From positions 8,265,947-8,329,946 of the forward strand of contig BSYO01000022.1 in the NCBI GenBank assembly GCA_033239525.1: 64,000 nucleotides of DNA, given 5' to 3'. Shown one piece after another: positions 12,253 to 24,000 of the stretch (positions are counted from its first letter, which is position 1; every line of letters starts with the position of its first letter). This DNA comes from Nepenthes gracilis (lineage: Eukaryota; Streptophyta; Magnoliopsida; Caryophyllales; Nepenthaceae). A program made the position numbers and the translations under genes. A model generated the notes under the pieces. The model did no database searches. It worked only from the letters and a program-made list of their open reading frames with translations, and was not told the origin of the DNA.

Positions 12253-12420
12253 TTTGCCCCACCAGCAAGTAAAGAATCATTCAAGTCAACATTCAACGCT
12301 AAGAGTCAAGTAATAGATGAAAAATCAGTGACGCGAGATTTTTTTGCCCCACCAGCAAATAAAATATCATTTGAGTCAATATTCTACGCCGAAAGTTGAG
12401 TAATAGACGAAAAATGGTGC
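12253..12420. repeat. Two-copy 90-bp tandem duplication
   Basis: TTTGCCCCACCAGCAA begins at 12253 and again at 12343. The following about 75 bases match with scattered substitutions (…ATCATTC/TGAGTCAA…, …GTAATAGAYGAAAAAT…). Confidence 0.75.
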
Positions 12421-14050
12421 AGGATAATATTAAAAATAATAAAAATGTGTATCCTCTTTAAAGATTGGTTTAGACACAAAATATTACATCAAAAAACTGG
12501 TTATTTTGGATAGTAGTAATGAAGATGAAACTAGAAGAAGCAACAGCACAGCAGAGGGAGTGCAAGTGAAGCTTAAGGAATAAGTGGGTTATTAGATGAT
12601 TTTTTTTTTTTTTTACCTTTGCAAATTATAACATTAAATATTTAACTAATAAAATAAATAAGATGTATTTATTCATAAAACTTAGTGGTTTTTTTTTTTT
12701 TTTTCACCTTCTCTCCCACTCTTGGTTTCTTCTTCACTAGCCAATTTCAGCCTAGGATGGCCGAAAAAAAGTAGAACGTGTGCTGTGCTGTGCTGGCCAA
12801 AAGATTTAAATTGCCAGGCACAGCACAACACAAGTAGTACCTCTACATAATCCAAGCCTATTATCATTAAGAGTTCCATTGGTGGGGATAATATTGGAGT
12901 TTTGGCAATTGAATGTGTTTGTATGAAAAAATTAACATAGAGAACTCCAAAGGTTTTGATTTTGCAGCAATATGCAGATTTGGAGAATTCTTCAAATAGT
13001 CACAAGTCTAAAGGTAGTTAACTAAAGTATAGTACATATGACCACCTATTATAAGTTGATTTTCTCTAATAGTGGGTTTTCAATTGATGACTGACATGCT
13101 GGGGGTTTTTCCCTTGAGAAGTTTATCCTTGAGCCTTGCCTTCATCCAAAAGATTAGGTATCATTTAATTTTCTGTGATTCATGTGATTATCTTAGTGAG
13201 TACATAAATTTGTTGTGTTGTAACTGTTTCATCTAGTGCCATTAATTCTTTATGTGTGCTGAAAATTTGTACAAACTTTCACGATGTTATTCACCCCTTT
13301 CTAGACGTAAATGGGTCTAAACCCTGTCTTCTCATAAGAAACTTATCCCCACAAGTAATAGTAATAGATTACAAGACAATATCAAATGACATAATGAAGT
13401 TAGCAAACATAATCACTAATAGGAAAATTTAATTGTAGGAAATCATCGAGGCTTTTGCTTATAAGCATTTTGGTTCCAGAGTTTACATCTTGACAATTTA
13501 GGACTGCCGGATAATTTCAGTTTCCATTGCGCCATTTTTATTCTTACTGAGAAAAGAGAGTAATGGTTTTGAAAACTAAGAATCATAATTCTGTTATCTT
13601 CGGGCAAAAACAAAAGGAGTGTAAATTGTTATTTTACTATACACAAATATCTACATAATTTTTCTTTTACAAATAGTCAACAAATTGAGCGAACTTATCT
13701 CTCTTTTACTTTCCATTTTCCCGTTACTGTGGCGAATGAAACAAGCATACACATACACTATGCCTAATTTTACCCAATTTGACTCTCCACGGATCTCCAC
13801 AACAACCATTCGAACCTAACATACTATCAAAACCAGACTTCCCAGCAAAGAGAGATAAAAGTACAGAATTAAATCATCATCCTAAATTACAATCGCCCAC
13901 ACAGAAAAGCTAAAGATTCAAGAATCTACAGTTTCCGGAAATAATATCCCAGGTTATCAATAAAATTAGAACCATTCAGATAAACAACCAAATACTCATT
14001 CGATAAGAGACTGGCAACGCCAATGACCTAGGCAATCTAATCACTGAAGA
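12421..14050. other. Non-coding DNA with homopolymer tracts
   Basis: T-tracts at 12601-12615 and 12689-12704; otherwise no gene seen. Exon 2 of the Iojap-related gene, which should lie here on the minus strand if the gene were whole, was searched for by eye and not found. Confidence 0.5.
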
Positions 14051-14179
14051 CTTTCAAAAAACCAAACTTAAAAGCTGAAATACGACCAAAAATGAAAAGA
14101 TTTCAAGAAAACGAAAATAAACAAGACTGCACCGAATTTCCACAAGGTGAAATGAGAAGAGTGAGAGAGGCGCGCCTGC

Positions 14180-14485
14180 CTTGTAAATGAGGGCTTGAGC
14201 AATGTTCCTAACGTGCCAGGTGGATCGGCCGGTAGCGAAGACCATGAAATCGGTCCAATCACAGTACTTTCCCACGGGTATGACCCTAACGTCATCGGCT
14301 TTGACGTCAGCGAGAACCTTCTCGACCTCTTCGAGCTTCAATATCTCCGTCTTCCCGTCTTTGTCAGGCGTAAGTGAAGCACAGCCACGATACGGGCCGA
14401 GAAAGCTCATATTCTTCCATCGTCGAAGATGCGAGGTGACCGGTAAAGAGAGAGAAACGGCTCGACTTCTCAGAGCAGCCCACAT
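14180..14485 (-). pseudogene. Iojap-related protein (RsfS family), first exon only
   Basis: The minus-strand ORF starts with ATG at 14485 and encodes about 102 residues. It has a basic, Ser/Arg-rich N-terminus typical of organelle targeting, then …ILKLEEVEKVLADVKADDVR… and …FMVFATGRSTWHVRNIAQAL…, the diagnostic core of the Iojap/RsfS family. RsfS proteins bind the large ribosomal subunit protein uL14 and block subunit joining; plant Iojap-related forms act in mitochondria or plastids. The exon stops at a usual splice position (…LIYK), but the donor reads GC (AAG|GCAGGC) instead of GT. The second half of the domain (the QKQKG…/…VIVHALDEKAR… part) is not visible in the next 1.5 kb. I infer a truncated copy; a distant exon or a GC-AG intron is the alternative. 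Confidence 0.78.
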
Positions 14486-14931
14486 GAAAATCGCCGATCG
14501 CCGCCAATTAATACCCTACAAACTTTCTCCGACTATCTTTCCATCGGAAGATAGAAAATAAGAGAGAAAATTTATTTTATATTAAAATAATTTATTATCA
14601 TTATTAATCTATTTTTTTTTTTATATGTTGGCCAAATCTGCGCCATAAAAGTGACCGGTAAAGAGAGAGAAACGGCTCGACTTCTCAGAGCAGGACGCCG
14701 GGATCCAAAGGAGCCCACGGCGCCTCCACTCCCCACACGCGAGCGCGTGTTAAAGGGATTCGGTGGGACTAACTCCTCAACAGCCTGGATGGCGCCGCCG
14801 ATCGCCGCCAATTAATACCCTACAAACTTTCTCCGACTATCTTTAACATCGGAAGATAGAAAATAAGAGAGAAAATTAATTTTATATTAAAATAATTTAT
14901 TATCATTATTAATCTATGTTTTTTTTTTATA
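14436..14931. repeat. Rearranged direct duplication of the Iojap gene 5' end
   Basis: Two blocks are repeated. The 43-bp block 14436-14478 is repeated perfectly at 14651-14693, and 14492-14626 recurs at 14796-14931 with few changes. Between the blocks the left copy has 13 bp and the right copy 102 bp, so one copy lost or gained about 89 bp. The right copy is the more complete first exon. Confidence 0.9.
14651..14811 (-). pseudogene. Second, longer 5' end of the Iojap-related gene
   Basis: On the minus strand an ATG at 14811 opens MAAIGGAIQAVEEL…, running into …PALRSRAVSLSLPVT, the same residues that begin the neighbouring exon (MWAALRSRAVSLSLPVT). The frame leaves the homology right after and runs into AT-rich DNA. 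The original gene probably began with this longer N-terminus. The 14485 ATG of the other copy arises from the join made by the 89-bp difference. Confidence 0.6.
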
Positions 14932-15805
14932 TATTTAGAGAAGCAATATTACCTGTTTGGTAAATATTCTTATTTGTTTTCATTATATAGCAAATATTCT
15001 TATTACTTCCTTGTTTAATATTAATTCATGTTTGAATAGTAAAAAACTACTAAAAATAGCAATGTAATTATAAAATTATGATAAAATTATACTATTGGGT
15101 ATTAATTGTAAATTCTATTTGAAAAAAATCCTAATAGGAAAGCCACTAAGTTATAATATTTATAATTTGAATACACTAATATATATTATGTTAAGTAAGG
15201 CATTTGATGTCGGCTTTGATCAAACTCATAATCAATAGTATATAGATATTCATTTAGAGAAAAATTGACAAATTCTTGAAAATACTCTTAAGTAGAGTTT
15301 TGCTTTCATGTTGAATATAATTATCGTATAATAGATGTATAACTGGTTCTTAAATTACTAATAACTATCATTATTGGTTATTTTTATTTTATGTAATGAA
15401 TAAGTTGCAATAGTGATTAGATATGACAATAACATATAAAGATATATTAGTGATAAATCGATCATTGACAATCATAAAAGAAAGAAAAAGGAGATATGGC
15501 ATGCATGACAGCTTGGATTATGATTCACGAGTCTTAGGACAAAGTCAGATGTAATTTGAGAATTTGAAATATACAGCAAAGCTTATATATTTATGTATAT
15601 ATAAATGATCACATAATTTTGGAAGCTGATTTTCTCATGCTCTAACATTGTTTAGTTGGGGAAATATGGTGTGGAAAAGCATGGACGGTGACATTCTTTT
15701 CTTGTAACATTTTAAATTCTATTAATCATATAATGTGTCGATGTAGATTTGATTTGCATTAATTATTATTGTTAGAAAATGTATATTCAAATAAATTAGA
15801 ACTAT
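14932..15805. other. AT-rich DNA, nothing recognised
   Basis: No gene or repeat border recognised. Confidence 0.5.
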
Positions 15806-16852
15806 TGATGGATATAGTGACCCATAGGTTGACTCAGATATTCAAACCGTAGAAAGAAAAAAAGGCTAAAGAAATGAAAGCCTAATAGCACATTCCCTTA
15901 ACCCAAAATTCAGAAGGCAACGTGGTCAATCCAAACGGATCGACCTGAAACCATCCAACAGAAAATAGACAATTAGGGTTATGCAATATGCTGCCCCTGT
16001 AGTTACTCCTCTAACTCAACAGCCGACAATTTTAATAACTTAATGCATTCAAGCAAGCAGTAATTATCATAATTGCTCAGACAATTCAACAAATATATCC
16101 AAAATATCGCCCCGTGACTGCACATTACCCTAGAATGGCAATTGTAGCTCAGCGGATCTTTTCAAGCGGCATTTGACATATAATGCCCCCCATGATCGCT
16201 CAAAGAGCGGATCGATTGTTCTCATACAGCAACAATTGTCATAATCAGCCCCCGTGATCATCGAACCAGTTTAGCAAATCTACGCAAGCAACTATGACCA
16301 TTCATGAGACCTAAAGATGGCTAAACTGATACTCATTCTATAAATATACCTTCTCTTCCACGTGGAGAGAAATCAACTCTCAATCTCACAAAAAAGGCTC
16401 AAAAAAGCTCAAACTTTCTAACACATTGAGACATCGTAGCCAAGCAAAGTCACCTTGTTAATTGAGAGCACCCTGTCCAAAGTTACTCAACTTACGAGCG
16501 CAACACCCTCACAAGCTGTCCTTCATAAAGAGCACACCTTTCCAAGGCTGCTTCCCATCCAAGCGTATCTCTCGGAACCTAATCCTTCTTTCTACACTCA
16601 ATCCCCCTCATCCATAAAATCCGCACATTTTATATTCCTCAATCTTTCTCTCCATCGAAGAAAGATTCCTGATTTAAAAGTTGTAGGATATACCTAAGAG
16701 TGAATATCGTCGTCCTTTGACCTCTCATTTGTTTATTGTGGTGTATAGGATTTGGATTTCTAGTGGACGAAGACCGGATCCACTTCTATTTAACCTAATA
16801 AAATCAAGCGACTCCCTAATTTATATAATAATTCAAATCTGAAGATGCATCA
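15806..16852 (+). repeat. Solo LTR of a gypsy element (1047 bp)
   Basis: It begins TGATGGATATAG and ends AGATGCATCA, is flanked by near-identical 5-mers (ACTAT at 15801-15805, ATTAT at 16853-16857), and has a TATA box near 16340 (CTATAAATATA). The TTGTGGTGTA motif lies about 115 bp before the end. The 3' end aligns with the LTR ending at 51993 (…TCCCTAAT…AATTCAAA…). No PBS or internal region follows, so it looks like the product of LTR-LTR recombination. Confidence 0.75.
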
Positions 16853-18552
16853 ATTATGAATGTTTGTATTTATAAATAATAATAAATTAAAAATAGAAAT
16901 AATAAAGAAGTAGAAAAGCGAATTAAAGGAAAAGCGTAGAAGAAAAGAAGAAATAGGTGGCACCAAATAAGTGTGGCTTGTAACAAGGGAATACATTTGG
17001 CTAAAGATAAAAAATTACAATAGTATTGGAGTGAAATCATGAATATCATTACTATAAATTTTAAGTGCACAAAATGGAGGATAATTGAAGATGTATTAAG
17101 GTTAGACTCAATTAGGTGAAATTTAAGCAAGAAAATTACAATTAGGGAAGCATTGAGATTAGGAATGATGAGTTATAAATATTAGTCAAATTTGAGATGA
17201 AATGGTATGAATTGGAGACAAAAATCTAAGGAAGATAAAGAGAGAGAAGTCCGAAAAGCAAAAGAAAAAATATGTTCAGTAACAAATTTAAGTAAGTAAT
17301 GCTTTATCTTTTTATTATTCTATAATCCACTGCTTCTCTAATATCTTAAATGTTCATTTATTTGTGTCAAAATTTTCATATATAGCCAAATTTGGAAGAT
17401 TGAGAAAAAAAAACAGAGATTTTGGAATTTTGAAAAATTGATGATAAAATTATAAGATTTGATCTTGTAAGTTTGATTATAATAGTTATATAAGGATCAT
17501 ATAAGATGGGTTTGATAATCCCCATGCACCAAATATTAGCAAATTCTTCGAATTTGAGAGGAAAAATGAATCTGGTCAAGTGAGGCAAAACAGGGGCATG
17601 ACTGTGTTCTTCATTGCTGCAGCTCATCGTGAAGGAGCTGCTCCTTCACGATGCAATGCCTCCTTTTCGCTGTAGAGATGTAAGAAAGAAGGGTAAAAAA
17701 AATGGATATTTATTTGAGTATAAAATTTTGTTATTGGGTGAAAGAAAAATATTATTATGATTATTTGAGACATAAATGATAAAAAAAATAATTATTATTT
17801 TTCATAAATACATTTTAAATGACTTATTATAATGAATTAATTTCTACTTATTTAATTATAATTTTAATAAATATTAACGTGTTAAGTATTGTGATAATTT
17901 TAATTAATAAATTCAAAAGATATATTCAATATGGACATTTAAAGAAAATAAATGATATATTAGGTTTATATGCGATGTGGACTTTTAATTATACCCATAA
18001 AAATTCACTAATTCACAATTTTTGTAAATATTAGTCAACGTGGTAATACAATGAGACATATACAATTGAGCCAACTTCCAAAAGATATCCTTTTTCGTAG
18101 CATTATTTTTTAAAGAAGGCAATCAAGAAATTACTTACTCATCAGCCACTCCAAACATTAGAACCACAGCCGCTCAACTATAGAATATGTCAAATATGTT
18201 GAAGTCCATCTGGGACAAGTTTGAAGACCAAACTCGTTGAGCTTAGGTTTTCCATCACAAACTTTCACCTCAAAGATGAGGTTGAATGGTCAAAAGGCTG
18301 CCTCAAGGGAAAGCAGTTCCAAAGACACTCGTGGACCCCAAGGTGCAAAATTGAGTTATTCTCTCCCAACTCAAAGGTCATCTCAACTTTGAGGTTAGAA
18401 AAGAGAATCCAGAGCGACAGAATTTTTGGTACACAGGGATTTTGAATGTCATTTTATCCAAGAGGAATCATCACATAGTAGTATGCTCCAAACTTTCCGA
18501 CTTAAGTAGATATCAAGCGTTCTTGCCAATATTCAAAATTGAGAACATTTCT
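16853..18552. other. AT-rich DNA without recognised gene
   Basis: Apart from the hairpin at 17625-17653, I see no gene. 18100-18450 is less AT-rich and partly open on the plus strand (from 18221), but resembles nothing I know. Confidence 0.5.
17625..17653. repeat. Perfect 14-bp hairpin with 1-nt centre
   Basis: CATCGTGAAGGAGC is followed by a single T and its exact reverse complement. The flanks CATTG (17612-17616) and CAATG can extend the stem across an 8-nt bulge. It stands alone in AT-rich DNA; it could be the centre of a fold-back element. Confidence 0.85.
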
Positions 18553-20971
18553 TGTAATATTTCGGATCTCATCTGATTATTTTAATATTAATTGTGATTT
18601 TAGGTATTTTAAATTTGATAAAAATAAATTAAAATATTGTAAAATTTTCGGGAATGATTGGAGGTGCGGAGTGGTGCCTAAGGTGCGCCCATGTTATCGC
18701 TTGAGTACCGATCGAATTTTAAAATAAATGAAAAGTAAAATATAAAATAATAATAATAATACAACAAAAGGGGAAAAAGGGGATCGAGGAGAGAAGGAGA
18801 AAGAGGAGAGAGAGAAGGGGGCTAGGGTTTGTAGGCGGAGAAGAAAAAGAGGAAGAAGAAGAAGAGGAAATAAAGAGGAGAAGGGAGAGGAAGGAAGAGG
18901 CAGCAGCGGCGGTGGTCACAGGTGACGCAGCAGTGGTTGGTGTGGGTGGTGGCTGACGGCACTCGGTGAGGCCGTCGCCGATGTCGGCAGCAGCCATTGG
19001 AGGCATCGATGCGGTGGCGGAAGGCGGCGGTGATGGTGGCTTGCAGATGACGTCGTGGCGGCCACTGGCTGAGGCGGTGCGGCACGGTGCTAGCCATGCG
19101 CAGGGGAGAAGCTGGGCGGGAGAGAGAGGGTTGCGACGGGAGAGAGAGGGCGGCGCCGAGAAGGCCGACAACGGCCACGCAAGGCAGCGGCGATTGACGG
19201 TGAGGCGGCGTGGTGGTGGAGCGTCGGTAGAGGGAGTGGTAGTGGCGCGGGGCTGTGACCCGGACGGAGAGAGAGAGGGCAGCGGTGGGCTTCGCGTGAT
19301 GCAGGAGAGAGAAAGGCCCAATCGGGTGATTCGGGGCAGCCTTTTTTCAGATTTGCGAAGTATTAAAGTCAATACAAGTATCCTCTAATTCTATTTTTTG
19401 TCTAATTTAATTTCTGATATGTTTTGACTATTGTTAAAAATTTTACTAATATATATGTATTTTTATATATACCGAATTTATTAATTATATACATGTATGT
19501 ATGTTTCACTGGCCATGTGGTGGTTTTATATGGTTATTTATGATTTTGAGGGTTTTCGAATACCTGAATAGTATATATGTATATTTATGTATCCGTATAT
19601 TTTGGAACCTTGAACCAGGCCCTACATTGGTCTACATGCAGCTGCCGTGGGCGGGGTCCCTCTAGGATCATGGCGGTCCGAGACCAAATTGGTCATTCTA
19701 TGTGATCCGAGATATGAGATATTAGTACTGTTCCTGACAGAAAGGCTTAACCCCAACGGGGACGTATATGATATGGCCACTTTCGCCAGAAGAAAAGTTG
19801 AGACATTTAGTAACTGACCTGCCCTATTATATATTTAAATAAGAACCATAATAAAAAATTGACGGAATAATATATTCAAACATCTTAATATATAACAAAA
19901 ACTTAATATTGCATCCAAAATCGCGGTGATAAAATATAGTGAGCAAGTTTCTAATCTATGGAAGATAGAGTACATGGATGGCCTTGAGCTATTGGCCTAA
20001 ATGCTAACCGATATAGCCGTGGTTACCGGACAATGGTAACCCTTCCTCAAGTTGTTATTATTTATCTTTGATTCTCCGATTTCATGTATGCTTTGTATTT
20101 ATGCATGTGATGCATGGACTATGATTTGAGATACGTGGTTTGGCTCACGAATGGGTGATAGAAATGTCTTGTACGTACTGATGTATTAAGTCTTGGAAGA
20201 TGTTTTATATTTATATGTTTTTGTTCTTATATTTCCTTCGATTTTAATATATGATATATGAGATTTAAATTCGAATAATATGTGTCCCACACGGATGTGG
20301 TGACGGTCGCGATTATATAATGTGATCTTGGATGATATGATGTGATATCATATATGAGATTTGATCGGATCGTTATTTATTACGATTATATTCGGAATGA
20401 CTGTTTTAATATAAACGATAATTTACTACGAGACATCTCTTCGGTTTTTAGGGATTTCACAGACATTGTGTTTTGTTTTGACACGGCTTGTGATTGTTAT
20501 CCCTTCTATCTAATTTATATGCATTATTTACATATATAAAATATTTGTTGAGTTCTAAACTTATGTTTTCATATTTTATCCATTCAGACTAGTGACATAA
20601 ATTTACTTGTAGGAGTTTAGATGTGATTTGACGTGGTATATCTCTATCGGTGAGTGGAGATATTTGTGTTGATATGTTTCTGATCTTGATGATGTGTTAT
20701 AGTTATTGTTTATGGCCGAATAATGGCCTGATCATTGTATGAGAAATATTGAAGTTGTATATTTGGATACCTCCATTGTGATGTGTTGGATCGCAGGTCA
20801 TGTATTATATTTATTGATTTATATCCGATGAGATCTTGTATGAGTTTTATTATGTTGAGTTGTGTATGTTTTCAAATTGTCACGCCCAGGTTGGATTTTT
20901 TTATGGTTGATAGAAAGATTATTATTAATTTTATTTTTGACATGCGTATATTATATTCTTGAGTCATGACA
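18553..20971 (+). repeat. Chromovirus-type LTR (about 2.4 kb)
   Basis: It starts TGTAATATTTCGGATCTC, like the LTR starts at 57636 and (minus) 55781. It has the same internal order as those: a GC-rich 'higher-copy' segment about 110 bp in, then a purine-rich tract (18775-18900), a long AT-rich part, and a TGTCACGCCCAGG block (20879) that has counterparts at 57306 and 61074. The end is placed at …GAGTCATGACA by analogy. No tRNA-Met-type PBS follows, so it may be a solo LTR. GC content between 18830 and 19340 is far above its surroundings. Confidence 0.6.
18830..19340. other. GC-rich island inside the LTR with long open frames on both strands
   Basis: Open frames run 18719-19372 on the minus strand (Ser/Pro-rich) and 18966-19388 on the plus strand (Gly/Arg-rich). 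Their composition is what GC-rich simple sequence gives, and I recognise no domain. It may be the transcribed leader of the LTR or a captured exon. Confidence 0.4.
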
Positions 20972-20984
20972 TTTCTCAATGTAA

Positions 20985-21380
20985 AAAAGATTGCCTCTGC
21001 AACTAGGATGGAGGAGCGCATCAAGAGAATAAAGCAGCAAGTTTTCTGAGAAATTCTACTGGTTAGACGACTCAATTGGGTCATACTCTATTCACTTATG
21101 AGATCAAAAGGTACCAACACTGTCACAAGTTTAAAATACTCATAGTAGAGTCATGTGACGAAAGTCCTGATCAAATTGATCATTTAGATCACTTCCACAC
21201 CCTATTCAACTTTCAAAATTTGGAGAATGTTGTGCTATGCCTATATTTTTCTTTAATTTTAAAAGGAGAAACAAATTTGATTTTACAAGCTAGGACCTAT
21301 TAATCGCTGCGTGTGATTTCATAAGCCACGATCAATTAAATTTATAAAACATGTCGAGCTAAAGCAGTTCTTTTACTGTA
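20985..21380 (+). pseudogene. Ty3/gypsy gag fragment
   Basis: In the frame 21076-21302 the reading …PDQIDHLDHFHTLFNFQNLENVVLCLYFSLILKG… matches the gag core of plant gypsy elements (D…DHL..F..L…..LCR.F..TLKG). It starts in a helical, charged leader (MEERIKRIKQQ at about 21010) and ends at a sharp junction with the CDKG pseudogene at about 21381. Only part of gag is present, with stops. Confidence 0.6.
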
Positions 21381-21381
21381 C

Positions 21382-23571
21382 CTTTTAGGGATCATAAGTT
21401 AGGAGTCTGTTCAACAAATCAAATCCAGCATCAGAGAGGACCGGAGATCCAGCAAACGATGAAGCTGGAAATTTCTTCCGCAATTGATTATACCTTTAAG
21501 AAAAATGCAAAACTGTCAACAAGGACAAGTGCATATGCTCTTCTCATTTAAAACTTCACCAATGAGGCAAGAAAGCCAGACCAGAACCACCCAAAGCTGG
21601 AAGCCTGGGAAAGAATGGAAACAATAAGAAAACTCGGGTAGCACCGTAACTATAATAAACATTCTGAACAAACGCACTTACTGATGCTTGACAAAATTAA
21701 CCTTCACCCCAGGTAATTTTGAAAACCCAGGCCAAATCGTCTCATTAGGTGTTCCAAGAACTCTGAATATCTGAAATCATACAATGCCAAAACAAAAAAG
21801 TATAAGGCAAGGAGCTTTCCATGAGCAACAACTACTGAATAACTAGGTAACAAGCAGCGTTAAACTCTGATGAACATGATAAGAGTACATCAATTAATCT
21901 CTAACTTGTCAATATGAGATGTAATTTTTATGGCTGTACCTTGTCAAGCTGATCAAATTCTGTTTTCCCACTAAACAATGGCTCCTTTGACAACAGCTCA
22001 GCCATAATGCAACCAAGCGACCACATGTCAATTGTTGTTGAGTACTGTTTTGCTCCCAGTAGAAGTTCAGGTGCCCTGCAAAAGAAACACAAACTCATGA
22101 GATCCTTATTCTAATAAATAATTGTAGCGTCCCACATTAGATTGGGGAGGAGAACGGCGTCTTATAAGGGCATGGACACCCCCTCAGAGACGCGTTTTGG
22201 GGCGCGTGACACCGTCTGTTAGAACGTGAGGCTTGGGTTGAGGCGTCAAGTAAAGTTCTCAGCCCTCCTCGGCAGCAGGTGGGGAGCAGCGGGGCTTCTC
22301 CTGTCAAAGCGGATAATATCTACATTACAAATGGTATCAAAGCGAGACCTTGTCAGGTGTACAAATAGTGTCAGAAGATCCTATGTCCCATATTGGATAA
22401 AGCAGCGTCATTATAAGGCGTGGACACTCCCCCCAGTGACCAAATACATATCCAAATACAGAAAGAATGGAGAGGCTCATACCTCAACATAACAACAGAC
22501 AACAGAAATTTTCAGTTTGAAACTCGTACATGGACAGATCATCGGGTAAAAAAAAAAAGGAATACTAGCAAGAGGCTCATCTCTAGAAAACGACAGCATT
22601 CAAGGGCACTACCAATACAAAAAAACATAACAAAAACATCGGAACTCACTATCTACCAGTATCAATATGAAAATTAACAATCTAGCAACAGTGCTTTACA
22701 ATGATATTCAATAATCTGACCCATAAAAAATGACTGACAAAAAAGAGACGTGGTGACAACATCATGTACATTTACAAGCAGCTAATAAGCAGACTCAGAA
22801 GTCTTACCAAATTATGAACCAGCAGCTAGCTTTTATAAAACATTTTATGGAAATCATAGCAATTGTTCATCAAAAAGATGCACATAACTTGTAAAAAAAA
22901 GGAAAACAGAGAGGACCTAGTCATGCAGCTCACCTGCACCACAAGGTCACAACCAAAGGGGTATACGGCTTCAGTGGACTCCCATATTGACGAGCCAACC
23001 CAAGGTCACAGATCTTTAACTCTCCCTGGTTGTTTAGAAGCAAATTCGAAGTCTTTAAATCCCGATGAAGGACCCAATTATCATGAAGATACTTTATACC
23101 CTCTAACAGCTGTAGCATGAGACATTTAACTTCACTTTGACTGAAAGGCTACTTCATGGTCTCCATCGGTCCTTTGAGATCATGTTCCATACACTCCATC
23201 ACCATAAAAATACTATCGAGATTGCTTCCTACAACCACTTCTTTAACGTCTACAATTGATAGATGGTGGAATGAAAGGAGGACATTTATCTCCCTCAAAG
23301 AAGTCAAGGGAAAACCTTCCCTCTCTTTCTCCATCTTTACCTTCTTTAGTGCTACAACTTCTCCTGTCTTCTTATCTCTAGCTCTGTATACAACACCATA
23401 AGTCCCTTCATCTATCTTATTCAATCTCTCAAACACATCGACACTTCTACACCGCTGAAACATATTGACTGTTCTTTGTGGAGGACATAGAGGCTCTGGT
23501 GTTTCACAAGACTTGTTTTCATTATCTGAATATGTATTTAACCTGCTAAGATGAGTACTATTACTATTGTT
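21382..23571 (-). pseudogene. CDKG: CDKG (PITSLRE-type cyclin-dependent kinase), unprocessed pseudogene, kinase half
   Basis: Four exons with GT-AG borders are visible on the minus strand: 23571-22934, 22075-21940, 21770-21682 and 21493-21382; all junction phases agree. They encode the glycine loop (…[15 protein letters not shown]…), VALKKV, the signature [12 protein letters not shown] (the family name motif), [20 protein letters not shown], …[12 protein letters not shown]…, and run to …LLTYDP. CDKGs are plant kinases linked to splicing and transcription. The copy is dead: a TAG stop at 23149-23151 replaces a Gln codon, a TAA at 21385-21387 replaces a Glu codon, DFG reads DLG, and the T-loop region is changed (YTPLV, LWCR). 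The 3' exons are cut off at a gag junction, and the 5' end stops at AT-rich DNA near 23571. Introns prove it is a duplicated, not retrocopied, gene. Confidence 0.92.
22123..22445 (+). mobile_element. TRIM-like LTR with PBS in the CDKG intron
   Basis: Starts TGTAGCGTCCCACATTAG, has the typical small-LTR text (…TTATAAGG…, …GACGCGTTTTGGGG…) and ends TTACA at 22329. It is followed two bases later by TGGTATCAAAGCGAG (22332-22346), a tRNA-Met-type PBS with one change. About 50 bp on, a shortened second LTR start (TGTCCCATATTGG at 22384) repeats the opening to about 22445. This is the layout of plant terminal-repeat retrotransposons in miniature, here with a truncated right LTR. It lies in the first intron, 22076-22933. 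Confidence 0.72.
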
Positions 23572-24000
23572 TAAATAATAAATATAATTATATTAAAATA
23601 ATAAATGATAAATAATAAATTTAATAAAACGTTTAAGTAATATCCTGATATTTTCAATGCGTTTGGTTGTTAGAATAGAATAATGTTATTAAATTATTAA
23701 TAATTAATTTAATAATAAATAATATGATATAATTTTAAATAATATTAAATAAATATAATAATAATAATAAAATAAAATAATAATAATATGATAATTTTAT
23801 TAAATAAATAATATTATAATAAATATTAATAATAGATTATTAATTAATATTAATATAATAATTAAATAAATATTAATAATAATATTAAAACGTTTAAATA
23901 ATAAATATAATTATATTAAAATAATAAATGATAAATTTAATAAAACGTTTAAGTAATTAATATAATAAATAATATTAAAACCTAAGTAATAATTAACACT
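23572..24000. repeat. AT-rich low-complexity tract (TAATAATAAAT-like)
   Basis: Almost pure A/T. A segment of about 60 bp ending AAACGTTTAAGTAAT is repeated directly (23573-23640 and 23895-23957). Confidence 0.85.

Noticed and set aside
12682..12879. 65-residue minus-strand frame as an Iojap exon
   Set aside because: Does not contain the expected second half of the RsfS domain and ends in a poly-T-derived Lys run.
18719..19372. 217-residue minus-strand frame as a protein gene
   Set aside because: Ser/Pro/Thr-rich composition expected from GC-rich simple sequence, overlapped by a plus-strand frame of similar quality; no motif, and it ends in AT-rich low complexity.
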